64,000 nucleotides of DNA from Nibrella viscosa (GCF_039541875.1 NZ_BAABHB010000012.1:62001-126000), one strand, 5' to 3'; counted from the first letter of the stretch, positions 19,697-29,342 are shown. The notes: generated by a model not told the origin, from the letters alone. Numbers and translations: made by a program.

Positions 19697-20668
19697 TTAC
19701 CAGTAAAGAACTTTATACTTTACGGCACCATGTAGCCGCCAGTATACCGACAAAAACGGCTTAGCCAGCGCCGTAGCTACTGCGTAGGTAAGGTGTTTCG
19801 GGTCGGCACCTTCTGCTGCTACCCGACCCATAATCAGGGTGAGCGCCAACATAAACCAGAGGGCAAAACTAAGTCCGGCAACAAAAACATTACCCATCAT
19901 CAACGCCATCAGCCCAATCAGCACGCTACAGACTGAGGCATAATAGCGGACGATCTGACTACGATACATTGGAATCCGCTGCCTGAACAGCTCAGGATGG
20001 CGCTTGTACAGCAAAGCATCGTAACTCTGTTTTCGCTCCTCTTTCAGGCTGGTCCACCACGACGACTGCTGGATCGGATGGATAATCCGAACATCCGGAC
20101 ATTTTGTAATGGGAACCCCCAGTTGAAGCAGCTTAAACTGCAGGTCGCTATCTTCGCGCCAGGCAATATCAAACTGCTCTTCAAAGCCGCCCACCCGCTG
20201 CAGAATGGACCGCAATATAAAGCAGTTGGTCGTCACAAAACTAATAGAATCGGCAAAGGTAACACGCTCATGATTAGTGGTCCGATCTTTAACCGGAACC
20301 CGAACCTGGCCTGATATAACTTGAGCTCCCCGCTTGAAAACAGCCAGAGCGTTGCTCAGCCAGTCAGGTTGCGGCAGACAATCGTCTTCTGTAAAGGCAA
20401 TAATGCGTCCACGGGCAGCCTTCCAGCCTCGGTTACGGGCCGCTGCCATACCCAGGCGCTGCGGTTGAGCCAGATAACGTGTTTCAATACCCGTGGTCCG
20501 AATAAATTCGGCTACCGTCTCGGCGGTAGCTTCATCCTTGGCGTCGTCAACTACAATTATTTCGAATTGTCCGTATGGGAGTCGTTGCTGACTCAGGGCA
20601 TCCAGGCAATTCATTAGTAAATCAGGTCGGTGATACGTCGGTATCACAACAGTTATTTCGGGTGTCAT
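19697..20668 (-). CDS. Family 2 glycosyltransferase, membrane-associated
   Basis: A GT-A fold inverting glycosyltransferase, 323 aa. The nucleotide-sugar binding start is ITVVIPTYHRPDLLMNCL, followed by IIVVDDA, AARNRGWKAARGRIIAFTEDDC (the DxD-like metal site) and the FDIAWREDSDLQFKLLQLG acceptor region. Two TM helices near residues 235-285 anchor the C-terminus. Donor and acceptor are unknown. It is monocistronic and no polysaccharide cluster surrounds it. Confidence 0.9.
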   Translation of the reverse strand: MTPEITVVIPTYHRPDLLMNCLDALSQQRLPYGQFEIIVVDDAKDEATAETVAEFIRTTGIETRYLAQPQRLGMAAARNRGWKAARGRIIAFTEDDCLPQPDWLSNALAVFKRGAQVISGQVRVPVKDRTTNHERVTFADSISFVTTNCFILRSILQRVGGFEEQFDIAWREDSDLQFKLLQLGVPITKCPDVRIIHPIQQSSWWTSLKEERKQSYDALLYKRHPELFRQRIPMYRSQIVRYYASVCSVLIGLMALMMGNVFVAGLSFALWFMLALTLIMGRVAAEGADPKHLTYAVATALAKPFLSVYWRLHGAVKYKVLYW

Positions 20669-21030
20669 ACTTGTGCGGATGCTAGTCCGGTATAGTTTGT
20701 TCGATAGATAAAGCGAGTAAACGTGATGGCATTTCAGTTACTATACCAACAAATTTGAGGCCGGATTTTGCGGTTGAGCACCAGCTGTTTATTATTCGGT
20801 TACAAGCGCTGAGCAAACGGTAAAAGCACCTGTATATGAACACCATACACTACCAGCATAGCTCCGCGTGTACCACCGAATGCCTCCTCAACTCGTAGAG
20901 TTATTACACAAATGTGGAAGATTAACCTCAGGCCGGCCCGATAGTTTGGGTATTTATCGGTAGTCATACAAATGCAGAATACCACTATTTTTACGGCCGT
21001 ACATATTGACCCCTATCCCTCACAGCTATT
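20669..21030. other. 362-bp intergenic region without a recognised gene
   Basis: Divergent spacer between the glycosyltransferase and an SDR gene. A possible promoter for the SDR is TTTG (20945-20948), 18 bp, then TACAAATG (20967-20974), a partial match to TTTG-N19-TAnnTTTG. I see nothing else. Confidence 0.4.
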
Positions 21031-21783
21031 ATGTCTCGTATCGCCCTGATTACCGGCGCATCCTCGGGTATCGGCCGGGCCACCGCCGAAGCCTTCGCTA
21101 AACTCAACATCCAACTGATCCTGTGCGGACGCCGGCAGGACCGGCTCACCGAATTACAGAATCAACTCAGCCAGTCGGTACCGGTTACTACCCTGACGTT
21201 TGATGTCCGGGACCGGCAGGCTGTAGAGGCCGCCATTCAGTCCCTGCCGGACGCGTGGCAGGCCATTGACATTCTGGTGAACAACGCCGGCAACGCCCAC
21301 GGACTGGCTCCTATTCAGGATGGCGACCCGGAAGACTGGGACCTGATGATCGACGGCAACGTGCAGGGCCTGCTGTACGTATCGAAAGCCGTGATCCCCG
21401 GCATGGTAAGCCGGCAGCGGGGGCATATTGTCAACCTGAGTTCCATAGCCGGCAAGCAGACTTACGCTAACGGGGCCGTGTATTGTGCGTCGAAAGCCGC
21501 CGTAGAAGCCCTGAGCGAAGGTATGCGGCTGGATCTGACCCAGCACGGCATTAAAGTCACCAACATTGCACCGGGTGCCGTAGAAACGGAGTTTTCGATG
21601 GTACGCTTCAAAGGGGATGCCCAACGGGCGGCAAAGGTGTACGAAGGGTTTGAACCCCTAACCGCCGAAGACATTGCCGATACGATCGTGTATGCCGTAA
21701 CCGCCCCGGCCAGGGTCACCATCGCCGACATAACGATACTGGCCGGGGCTCAGTCAGCCGCCACGACCATTCACCGCAAATAA
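21031..21783 (+). CDS. Short-chain dehydrogenase (YdfG-like SDR)
   Basis: A 250-aa classical SDR: TGASSGIGRATAEAFA cofactor loop, CGRRQDRL (Arg suggests NADP preference), NNAGNAHGLAPIQDGDPEDWD, catalytic Ser in NLSSIAG and YCASK. The ending PGAVETEFSMVRFKGD resembles YdfG/serine 3-dehydrogenase-type 3-hydroxy acid dehydrogenases. It converges with the hydrolase gene 5 bp downstream. Confidence 0.9.
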   Translation: MSRIALITGASSGIGRATAEAFAKLNIQLILCGRRQDRLTELQNQLSQSVPVTTLTFDVRDRQAVEAAIQSLPDAWQAIDILVNNAGNAHGLAPIQDGDPEDWDLMIDGNVQGLLYVSKAVIPGMVSRQRGHIVNLSSIAGKQTYANGAVYCASKAAVEALSEGMRLDLTQHGIKVTNIAPGAVETEFSMVRFKGDAQRAAKVYEGFEPLTAEDIADTIVYAVTAPARVTIADITILAGAQSAATTIHRK

Positions 21784-21788
21784 GCCGC

Positions 21789-22451
21789 TTACCGACGGGA
21801 CTGCGTAGCCAGTTGTTGCAGGATACCCCGATCAACCGAGTGAGTGCCGTTGTAGGCAATGACCTGCATCGCCGGTACTTCCTGTTTCAGCCGGTTAAGG
21901 TAAACGGCGGCATTGTCCATCTGTTCAATGTACTCGTCGCGGGTGCCGTAGATGTAGGCGGTATCTACGCCCGATAGTTTAGCGGGGTCAATGACATCGG
22001 CTAGCCCTTTCGAGAAAAATCCGGCCCAGAGCAGCAGCCGGTCGCAGCGGATATGACCGGCATTGAGCCAGCGGCAAACGGCCGCGCATCCCTGCGAAAA
22101 ACCCATCAGGTTGATGGTAAGGCTATTGGTATCGTAGCCCTGCAATACAGCATCATAAAGGGTATTCAGGTAATTGAGGGTATCGCTGATCTCGTTGAGC
22201 CGATCCTCCCGGGTCATCCAGGAGGCTCCAATGCGGCTGTACTGCGGGTCCAGGTACAGCCGCGACAGCCCTTCCGGTGCTACTATGTACCTTTGGCCGT
22301 CGTCCAGCACGTCAAATTTCCGGATGAAGTACTGCGCCAGTTGGCCGTAGCCGTGCAGCACAAACCAGACGTGGCGCGTCTGATCATTAAGTGTGCCTAA
22401 CGTATAATACCGGGCTGTACGGGTAACTTTCAGGTGGTGTTCGTGTGCCAT
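21789..22451 (-). CDS. Alpha/beta-hydrolase, carboxylesterase/phospholipase-like
   Basis: A 220-aa serine hydrolase from the ATG at 22451 (MAHEHHLKVTRTARYYTLG). The fold is shown by VWFVLHGYGQLAQYFI (oxyanion HG), the nucleophile elbow NLMGFSQGCAAVCRW, Asp in AYIYGTRDEYI and His in YNGTHSVDRG. The longer frame would begin at a TTG inside a palindromic repeat and is rejected. It lies downstream of the DUF885 gene, separated by two palindromes. Confidence 0.87.
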   Translation of the reverse strand: MAHEHHLKVTRTARYYTLGTLNDQTRHVWFVLHGYGQLAQYFIRKFDVLDDGQRYIVAPEGLSRLYLDPQYSRIGASWMTREDRLNEISDTLNYLNTLYDAVLQGYDTNSLTINLMGFSQGCAAVCRWLNAGHIRCDRLLLWAGFFSKGLADVIDPAKLSGVDTAYIYGTRDEYIEQMDNAAVYLNRLKQEVPAMQVIAYNGTHSVDRGILQQLATQSRR

Positions 22452-22460
22452 ATTTGTACC

Positions 22461-22477
22461 CCGGAATGGAATTCCGG
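22461..22477. repeat. Palindrome CCGGAAT-GGA-ATTCCGG
   Basis: A 7-bp perfect arm palindrome just upstream of the hydrolase start. A second copy with centre GAG lies at 22538-22554. Confidence 0.7.
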
Positions 22478-22530
22478 ATGTCGAGGACAAAAACCGGACC
22501 GGGTCGCCGGGCAATGGGATTCCGTTCTAC

Positions 22531-24354
22531 TTACCGACCGGAATGAGATTCCGGTTTACGGTACGTCGTGACCTTCTTCCGGTAAATATACGCGTCTACT
22601 ATCGTCTTCAGCACCGGCATGGTTACCGTACCCTGGGCCAGCAGCTCATCGTGAAATTCGCGGATATCGAATGCAGCGCCCAGTTCGGCTTCGGCTTTCC
22701 GGCGCAGTTCTTTGATTTTCAGTTCCCCGATCTTATACGAGAGCGCCTGCCCCGGCCAGGAGATATAGCGGTCGGTTTCAGTGCGGCATTCGTGGAGCGA
22801 AAGGGCAGTATTGTCCTGAAGGTACTTCATCGCCTGATCCCGTGACCAGCCGAAGGCGTGAATGCCGGTATCGACCACCAGTCGGCAGGCCCGCCACATC
22901 TCGTAGGTCAGCCGGCCGAAATCGCTGTAGGGGTCCTGGTAAAAGCCCATTTCGCGGCCCAGCCATTCGGTATACAGCGCCCAGCCTTCCCCGAACGCGT
23001 TGACGTAGAGGTTTTGCCGGAAGGCCGGCAGATCCGTCAACTCCTGCGCCAGCGCCGTCTGCAGGTGATGACCCGGCACGGCCTCGTGGAGCGTAAGCGC
23101 TTCCAGCGTGTAGAGGGTACGGCTTTTCAGGTCATAGGTATTCACCCAGTAATAGCCCGCATTTTTGCTTTTGATGGACGCCCCGCTGTAGCGTCCGCCC
23201 GTGTACTTCGGAGCCAGGTAATCCGGCACGGGCGCTACGCCGAACGGCTGCCGGGGCAGTTTACCGAAAAAGGTCGGTAGCTGCGCTTCGGCTTGTTTGG
23301 CGATATAAGCCGCTTCTTTCAGCAGGTCTTTCGGTGTCTTGGGGTAGAATTGCGGGTCAGTACGCAGAAAGACTAAAAACTCAGCGAAAGACCCTTTGAA
23401 GCCACTCCTGCGCATGACGCTGTCCATTTCGGTCCGTATCCGGGCAACTTCTTTTAAGCCCAGTTCATGCACCTGCCGGGCGGTCATGGGCAGGGTAGTA
23501 TAATACCGCACCCGTTGTTCGTAATAATCCAGACCATCAGGCCAGTTGGAAACGCCTATTTTCGTCGGAGCCTTTGGCAGGTACTCGGTATCAAAAAAGG
23601 TCTTCACCATCCGGAAACCGGCAGCCACACTGTCCATGATCGCCCGGCGACCATCGGCCAGCAGCCGGCTTCGCTCCGACTCCGGGAAGGTAGCCGGCAT
23701 ACGGCTAAATGGTCGCCAGAACTGGCTTTTCTCAGGCTGATCGACAATGTGTGGCTCGTAGGTTGTTTCGTAGCCTTCCAGGATTACGGCCGGCTGGGCA
23801 ATACCCAGCGTCAGTCCTTTCCGCATCAGGTCGATATGCTGACGCACATAGCGCGGAAAGTCCCTGAGCTTCGCGAGATAGTTTTCAAATTCCTGTACAT
23901 TCGCCGGAGTTGCTGAGGCATTACCCACGAAGCCGATGTGAAAGCCGTAATCGACCAGAATCGGGTTCAGGTAGGATTTATACCGTACCTGCTCCACCTC
24001 GTTCTGAAACACAAACCGGAGCAGTTCGGCCGTAATCCGCTCATCGGCTGGTAGCGAGCGGACGTCGATGGCCGTTACCTGTTTCAGCAGGTTTTCGTAT
24101 GAAGCCCCCCGCCGGATATGATCGGCTTCCGAAAAAGACCCTAAAGGGTTAGTTGTCCGGCCTGTCCCCCGTCGGGAATACTCCTGCCCCTGAAACTGCT
24201 GGTAGGCTTTCAATACCGCATTGAGTTGCTCCGTTGCCAAGTTGGTTGCAGCCGGTTGTGCCGTCGCCGGACGGTTCGGTCGTGGAGCCGTTCGGGGCTG
24301 GGCAAGGGCACTAAGGGTCAGCAGCAGGCAGGGGATCAGGGGCAGCATCTTCAT
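22531..24354 (-). CDS. DUF885 family secreted metallopeptidase-like protein
   Basis: A 607-aa protein with an N-terminal signal peptide (MKMLPLIPCLLLTLSALAQ) and a Pro/Ala-rich linker. The large helical DUF885 domain has the putative zinc-site motif LTLHEAVPGHHLQTALAQ and downstream FGEGWALYTEWLGREMGFY, resembling HExxH/E gluzincin-type carboxypeptidases. The catalytic activity of most members is uncharacterised, so peptidase activity is inference. It is located upstream of the hydrolase in the same direction. Confidence 0.88.
   Translation of the reverse strand: MKMLPLIPCLLLTLSALAQPRTAPRPNRPATAQPAATNLATEQLNAVLKAYQQFQGQEYSRRGTGRTTNPLGSFSEADHIRRGASYENLLKQVTAIDVRSLPADERITAELLRFVFQNEVEQVRYKSYLNPILVDYGFHIGFVGNASATPANVQEFENYLAKLRDFPRYVRQHIDLMRKGLTLGIAQPAVILEGYETTYEPHIVDQPEKSQFWRPFSRMPATFPESERSRLLADGRRAIMDSVAAGFRMVKTFFDTEYLPKAPTKIGVSNWPDGLDYYEQRVRYYTTLPMTARQVHELGLKEVARIRTEMDSVMRRSGFKGSFAEFLVFLRTDPQFYPKTPKDLLKEAAYIAKQAEAQLPTFFGKLPRQPFGVAPVPDYLAPKYTGGRYSGASIKSKNAGYYWVNTYDLKSRTLYTLEALTLHEAVPGHHLQTALAQELTDLPAFRQNLYVNAFGEGWALYTEWLGREMGFYQDPYSDFGRLTYEMWRACRLVVDTGIHAFGWSRDQAMKYLQDNTALSLHECRTETDRYISWPGQALSYKIGELKIKELRRKAEAELGAAFDIREFHDELLAQGTVTMPVLKTIVDAYIYRKKVTTYRKPESHSGR
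22538..22554. repeat. Palindrome CCGGAAT-GAG-ATTCCGG
   Basis: Second copy of the palindrome, overlapping the last codons of the DUF885 gene 77 bp from the first copy. Confidence 0.7.
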
Positions 24355-24462
24355 GGTTATTCAAGCTGGTTACGGACCCCTGAATCTACATATTTCTTTC
24401 CTGCAATGCTCAATTGTTTCCCACCAATTGGGTAAACTGTCAACCAGCGTCCTGTTCGCTCC

Positions 24463-24487
24463 CGCACATCCTGTGCGCAATCGCACA
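24463..24487 (+). promoter_or_regulatory. Candidate enhancer site with three CGCACA half-sites
   Basis: CGCACA (24463-24468), then TGTGCG (24472-24477), then CGCACA (24482-24487) form two overlapping inverted repeats. They lie 54-78 bp upstream of a sigma-54-like promoter, a typical location for an NtrC-type activator. Confidence 0.5.
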
Positions 24488-24540
24488 CTTCCCGAAACCA
24501 ATCAATCAGTTAACCATCTACGAATCAGCAAGTTAGCACC

Positions 24541-24557
24541 TGGCACGGCTTTTGGCT
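24541..24557 (+). promoter_or_regulatory. Sigma-54-like promoter of the exporter operon
   Basis: TGGCACG-GCTT-TTGGCT matches the -24/-12 consensus TGGCACG-N4-TTGC(A/T), with correct spacing and one mismatch at the -12 GC. It is 28 bp upstream of the adaptor ATG. Confidence 0.55.
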
Positions 24558-24584
24558 TATTGAGAGCAAACCCACACCACTACC

Positions 24585-25841
24585 ATGGATAGAGAACTTG
24601 CCCCCGAGATTGCCAGACAGAGCCGCAACAAAGGCGTAGTTGTGGGCTTAATTGCCATCACCGCCCTTGTTGCAGCCATCTGGCTATTCCGCAATGTATT
24701 GAAAACCTCCGTCGACAGCGCTAAAATCCGAACGGGGGTAGCCGAAGTTGGCAGCGTAGAAAACACGCTGAATGCCACCGGCGAAGTGATTCCGGCCTAC
24801 GAGCAGATTATTACCACACCGATCCGGGCCGGCATCAAACGCGTGCTGCTGACACCCGGCACACAGGTGAAACCCGGTCAGGCCATTCTCGAACTTGACA
24901 AATCGCTGTCGCTGATTGAGTATGAGAAAATGAAAGACCAGCTTTCGCTGAAGCGCAACGGCATCGACCAACTCAAAATGAAGCTGAACAAAAACCTGTA
25001 CGATGCCGAAATCAACGACAAAATCAAATCGCTGAACATCAACCGCCTGCGAGCCGAGTGGGAAGATACCAAACGGCTCCAGAAAGTAGGCGGCAAAACG
25101 CAGGAAGACGTCACCCGCGCCGAAAACGCCCTGCGCATTGCTGAGCTGGAGAAAAAGCAACTCGAAAACGACCTCAACTACAATCGCCAGTCGATGGGGG
25201 CCAGCGTCCGGGAGTCTACGCTACAGGCCCAGATCGAAGAAAAAAACCTCCAGGAAATGGAGCGTAAGCTAAAGCAGGCCGACATCCTGACCGACCGCGC
25301 CGGGGTGCTGACCTGGGTCAACGAAAACATCGGCTCGGCGGTGAACGAGGGCGAAATGCTCGCCAAAGTAGCCGACCTCGCCAGCTTCCGCATTGAAGGT
25401 TCCTGCTCCGACGTATACGCCGATCAGGTAAAAACCGGGTTGCCGGTGGTGGTGAAGGTGAACGAAACTACCTTACGGGGCATCATCACGCAGGTAAAGC
25501 CGTCGGTGCAGAACGGCGTTATTCAGTTTACGGTGCAGTTGGACAACAACCGCCACGCATCGCTCCGGCCTAAAATGAAAGTCGAGGTATTCATCGTGAC
25601 CGAAAGTGCCGCCAAAGCCGTGCGGGTACCCAACGGGCCGGCCTTTAAAGGGAAACGGAAACAGTATGTATTCGTGCTCGAAAACGGAGTAGCCCAACGT
25701 CGGGAAGTTGAAGTTGGCCTGAGCAATTTCGATTACGTCGAAATCAAAAGCGGCATTCAGCCGGGGGAAAAAGTCATCATTACTGATCTGAGCCAATACG
25801 AGCATTTACAGGAGCTGACCATCGACACCGACAGCCAGTAA
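24585..25841 (+). CDS. MacA/HlyD-type periplasmic adaptor of an ABC exporter
   Basis: A 418-aa membrane fusion protein. TM anchor at about residues 21-42, barrel-sandwich strands (NATGEVIPAYEQIITTPIRAG, VKPGQAILELDKS), then a long helical hairpin (about 105-225) rich in charged residues. The returning lipoyl strand (ILTDRAGVLTWVNENIGSAV), beta-barrel and C-terminal domain (FKGKRKQYVFVLENGVAQRREVEVG) follow. It is the first gene of a five-gene unit with TolC, ATPase and two permeases behind a sigma-54-like promoter. The substrate is unknown. Confidence 0.92.
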   Translation: MDRELAPEIARQSRNKGVVVGLIAITALVAAIWLFRNVLKTSVDSAKIRTGVAEVGSVENTLNATGEVIPAYEQIITTPIRAGIKRVLLTPGTQVKPGQAILELDKSLSLIEYEKMKDQLSLKRNGIDQLKMKLNKNLYDAEINDKIKSLNINRLRAEWEDTKRLQKVGGKTQEDVTRAENALRIAELEKKQLENDLNYNRQSMGASVRESTLQAQIEEKNLQEMERKLKQADILTDRAGVLTWVNENIGSAVNEGEMLAKVADLASFRIEGSCSDVYADQVKTGLPVVVKVNETTLRGIITQVKPSVQNGVIQFTVQLDNNRHASLRPKMKVEVFIVTESAAKAVRVPNGPAFKGKRKQYVFVLENGVAQRREVEVGLSNFDYVEIKSGIQPGEKVIITDLSQYEHLQELTIDTDSQ

Positions 25842-25868
25842 CGTCTTCTATTCACCATCCACGCCACC

Positions 25869-27320
25869 ATGAAAACACGTTTAACACTCTTGCTGTCGGC
25901 CCTGCTGGGAACTGTCTTTTCTGGCTTCGCCCAGACGGAGCCGGTCACCCTGCAGGAGGTGGTAACCATTGCCCGGCAGCAGTCCATTGCCGCCAAGCAG
26001 GCCACGACGCAGCAGCGCACCAACTACTGGAAGTACCGCACGTTTCTGGCCGATTTTAGGCCGCAACTGGGCGTAAACGGTACGCTTCCCGGCTTTACCC
26101 GCTCGTTTATCGAAGTTATTCAGCCCGACGGCACCATTGCCTTTCAGCCGATTTCAAACAACAACTCGGTGGTCGCGCTGTTGCTGAGCCAGAATATTCC
26201 GCAGACGGGTGGCAGTATCTTCGTGCAGAAGCAGATTCAGCGGTTCGATAATTTCCGCGATAACAACACGCTGTACAACGGCATTCCCTTTGGTATCGGC
26301 CTCAGCCAGCCGCTGTTCCGGTTCAACCAGATGAAGTGGGACCGCAAGATTGAGCCGCTGAAATACGCCGAAGGCAATCAGCAGTTTGTGGAGTCAATGG
26401 AAGAAGTAGCCCTGAACGCTACCGGGTTCTACTTTGATCTGCTGGTGGCGCAGGTGAATCTCCAGATTGCCGAGAAAAACCTGATGAACAACGATACCCT
26501 CTACAAAATAGCGCTGAAGAAGCTGGAGTTGGGCCGCATTTCGCAAAACGACCTGCTGCAACTGGAACTGAGTGTGCTGACGGCCCGGAAAGACCTGGCA
26601 TCGGCCCAGCAAACCGCCGAGGTAGCCTCGCTGAAGCTGAGAACGTACATGGGTTACCGCGACGAGCGCCGGCTGGACCTGGCCCTGCCCACTCAGATTG
26701 TGCCGTTCCAGATCGATATACAAAAAGCGCTGAACGAAGCGTTTGCCAACCGCTCGGCCTCCATTGCTTTCCGGCGCCGGCTGCTCGAGGCCGAACGGGA
26801 GGTAGACAAAGCCAAAAAGGAAAACGGGCTGAATGCCAGCCTGAATGCGGCTTTCGGCTTGTCGAACCGGGGTGCCCGGTTCAGCGATGTGTATGTACGC
26901 CCGCAGGATCGTGAGTTTGTGGAGGTACAGTTTTCGGTACCCATTATGACCTGGGGCCGGGCGCAGGCCCGCACCGAAACGGCCCGCGCTAATCAGGAGC
27001 TGGCCAGGCAGTCGGTGGAGCAGGATAAGCTGACGTTTGAGCAGCAGATTTACACCCAGGTGACCCTGCTGCAAATGCTCCAGAAGCAGGTGAAGCTCAC
27101 CTCAGAAGCCGACCAGATTGCGCAGAATCGCTACCAGATTGCGCAGAACCGCTTTCTGCTCGGAGACCTCAGCGTTACCGATTTAGGCATTGCCATGCAG
27201 GAAAAAGACCGTGCCAAGCGCGATGCCGTCCTGGCCCTGCGCGATTACTGGCAGACGTATTACACTCTTCGCCTGCTGACGCTGTACGATTTTGAACACG
27301 ACCAGAAAATTAATTACTAA
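25869..27320 (+). CDS. TolC-family outer-membrane efflux channel
   Basis: A 483-aa protein with signal peptide (MKTRLTLLLSALLGTVFSGFAQ) and two OEP repeats of alternating helices and strands (for example EGNQQFVESMEEVALNATGFYFD, LGRISQNDLLQLELSVLTARKDL, LGDLSVTDLGIAMQEKDRAK). It forms the outer-membrane duct for the adjacent adaptor and ABC pump. It starts 27 bp after the adaptor gene. Confidence 0.92.
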   Translation: MKTRLTLLLSALLGTVFSGFAQTEPVTLQEVVTIARQQSIAAKQATTQQRTNYWKYRTFLADFRPQLGVNGTLPGFTRSFIEVIQPDGTIAFQPISNNNSVVALLLSQNIPQTGGSIFVQKQIQRFDNFRDNNTLYNGIPFGIGLSQPLFRFNQMKWDRKIEPLKYAEGNQQFVESMEEVALNATGFYFDLLVAQVNLQIAEKNLMNNDTLYKIALKKLELGRISQNDLLQLELSVLTARKDLASAQQTAEVASLKLRTYMGYRDERRLDLALPTQIVPFQIDIQKALNEAFANRSASIAFRRRLLEAEREVDKAKKENGLNASLNAAFGLSNRGARFSDVYVRPQDREFVEVQFSVPIMTWGRAQARTETARANQELARQSVEQDKLTFEQQIYTQVTLLQMLQKQVKLTSEADQIAQNRYQIAQNRFLLGDLSVTDLGIAMQEKDRAKRDAVLALRDYWQTYYTLRLLTLYDFEHDQKINY

Positions 27321-27332
27321 CTCTACTACATC

Positions 27333-28046
27333 ATGATTCAACTGACCAACATCGAGAAAGTCTACCGCACCAGCACCATCGAAACGCTGGCGCTGAACAA
27401 CATCAACCTGACCATTCGGAAAGGGGAATTTGCCTCCATCATGGGGCCGTCGGGTTGCGGCAAAAGTACGTTGCTGAATATCTTGGGCCTGCTCGACCAG
27501 CCGTCGAAGGGGACTATTTCCATTGACAACCAGCCGGTAACGAGCTACAAAGACAAAGAACTGGCCCGGCTGCGCAATCAGAAGATCGGCTTTATCTTCC
27601 AGAGTTTCCACCTCATCAACGACCTGTCGGTACTCGATAACGTAGAGATTCCGCTCCTGTACCGGAAAGGTGACACCACCGGCAAGTCGCGCCGGGAACT
27701 GGCCAGCGAAGCGCTGGAGCGGGTAGGGCTCAGTAACCGCATGAAACATTTCCCCAGCCAGTTGTCGGGTGGGCAGAAACAGCGGGTGGCTATTGCCCGC
27801 GCTATTGTCGGCCAGCCGGAGATCATCCTCGCCGACGAACCAACCGGAAACCTGGACAGCGCTATGGGTAGCGAAATCCTGAGCATTCTCCAGCAGCTCA
27901 ACAACGATGGCAGCACCATCCTTATGGTAACCCACGACGAAGCCATGGCCAGAAAAACGCACCGCCTGATCCGCCTGTTCGACGGCACGCAGGTAGCCGA
28001 CTCACAATTAGTAGCAAACGATGAGCGGTTAATGCTAAACGATTAA
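27333..28046 (+). CDS. ABC exporter ATPase, MacB/LolD-like
   Basis: A 237-aa nucleotide-binding subunit: Walker A MGPSGCGKSTLLNIL, Q-loop IFQSFHLINDLSVLDNV, signature LSGGQKQRVAIARA, Walker B IILADEPTGNLD, switch MVTHDEAMA. It powers the two FtsX-like permeases encoded next. It follows the TolC gene by 12 bp. Confidence 0.95.
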   Translation: MIQLTNIEKVYRTSTIETLALNNINLTIRKGEFASIMGPSGCGKSTLLNILGLLDQPSKGTISIDNQPVTSYKDKELARLRNQKIGFIFQSFHLINDLSVLDNVEIPLLYRKGDTTGKSRRELASEALERVGLSNRMKHFPSQLSGGQKQRVAIARAIVGQPEIILADEPTGNLDSAMGSEILSILQQLNNDGSTILMVTHDEAMARKTHRLIRLFDGTQVADSQLVANDERLMLND

Positions 28047-28097
28047 TGTGCGGTGCCTCCATTTATCGTTCATCATTCATCATTATAAGCACACACC

Positions 28098-29342
28098 ATG
28101 ATCCTGAATTACATCAAAATAGCCTGGAAGGTCCTGCTGCGGCACCCCTTCTATACGTTCATTACGCTCTTCGGCATCAGCCTGACCCTGACGGTGCTGA
28201 TGGTGCTGACCTCGTTTATCGATCACCTGGTTGGCAGCCACTACCCCGAAAACCGGCGCGACGAGTTGCTGTATATTCAGCGTCTGGCTCAGCGGGATTC
28301 ATTGCGGCAGTCGGCACGGATGGGACCGGTCAGCTATAACTTTATCAGGCAGTATGTGCTGCCGCTAAAGACTCCTGAGAAAGTAGGGGTCGCCAGCATG
28401 TTTAGCTTTGCCAATGCGTACGTAAACGGCCAGCGCCTAAGCCTGCAAACCAAACTAACCGACGCTGGTTTCTGGGAGGTTACCGACTTTGAATTTCTGG
28501 AAGGCAAGCCATTCAACGAGCAGAACATCGCGAATAATGACCATGTGGCTGTCATTACGGATGATCTGAAAAAGCAGTACTTTGAGGACGATACCCAGCC
28601 GGTGGTGGGGAAAACTATTGAGGTCGACAACGAAACGTACCGGGTTATTGGCGTGGTTCGGGGGGCACCGGTCACGCGACCGGTAACGGCGGCTGACATT
28701 TATTTCCCGTACAACATCCGGAAGAGCAATTACAAATCGTCCGGCCTGAACGGCAATTATGTGGCACTGGTAAAAGCCAAAAGTGCCGCCGATTTCCCGG
28801 CCATCAAAGAAGAGTTTAATCAGACGATCGCCAAAATTCCGTTGCCGCAGGAAGACGATGGCTTTAAGTATTACATTCTGGAAACCTCGGCCGACACCTA
28901 CGTAGAAGCCTGGCTGCACAACTTTTTCGACCGGCCGGCCAGCAGTATTTTCTACTCCGTCATTGCCGTATTCATGCTGCTGTTTATGGGTCTGCCCGCT
29001 ATTAACCTGGTCAACGTAAACGTCAGCCGCATTATGGAGCGGGCATCTGAGATCGGCATTCGGAAGGCATTTGGTGCCCCGTCGAAGACGCTGATCTGGC
29101 AGTTTATCATCGAGAACCTGTTTATTACCCTGATCGGTGGCCTGATAGCCTTAGGTCTGGCGGGTATCACTGTTTACCTGATCAACCAGAGCGGCTGGAT
29201 TGCCAAAGCGGATTTGACCATCAACTTCTCGGTGTTCGGTATTAGCCTGCTGGTCTGCCTTGTCTTCGGCCTGCTCTCCGGCGTCGCCCCCGCCCTGCGC
29301 ATGGCGAAACTATCTATCGTCGACGCCCTAAAAGCCAGCTAA
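28098..29342 (+). CDS. ABC exporter permease (MacB/FtsX type), first
   Basis: A 414-aa permease with one TM near residues 20-42, a large extracytoplasmic MacB-like domain, and three C-terminal TM helices containing the FtsX hallmark LVNVNVSRIMERASEIGIRKAFGA. It ends with the conserved APALRMAKLSIVDALKAS. It probably dimerises with the next gene product, since two unlike permeases are encoded. Confidence 0.92.
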   Translation: MILNYIKIAWKVLLRHPFYTFITLFGISLTLTVLMVLTSFIDHLVGSHYPENRRDELLYIQRLAQRDSLRQSARMGPVSYNFIRQYVLPLKTPEKVGVASMFSFANAYVNGQRLSLQTKLTDAGFWEVTDFEFLEGKPFNEQNIANNDHVAVITDDLKKQYFEDDTQPVVGKTIEVDNETYRVIGVVRGAPVTRPVTAADIYFPYNIRKSNYKSSGLNGNYVALVKAKSAADFPAIKEEFNQTIAKIPLPQEDDGFKYYILETSADTYVEAWLHNFFDRPASSIFYSVIAVFMLLFMGLPAINLVNVNVSRIMERASEIGIRKAFGAPSKTLIWQFIIENLFITLIGGLIALGLAGITVYLINQSGWIAKADLTINFSVFGISLLVCLVFGLLSGVAPALRMAKLSIVDALKAS

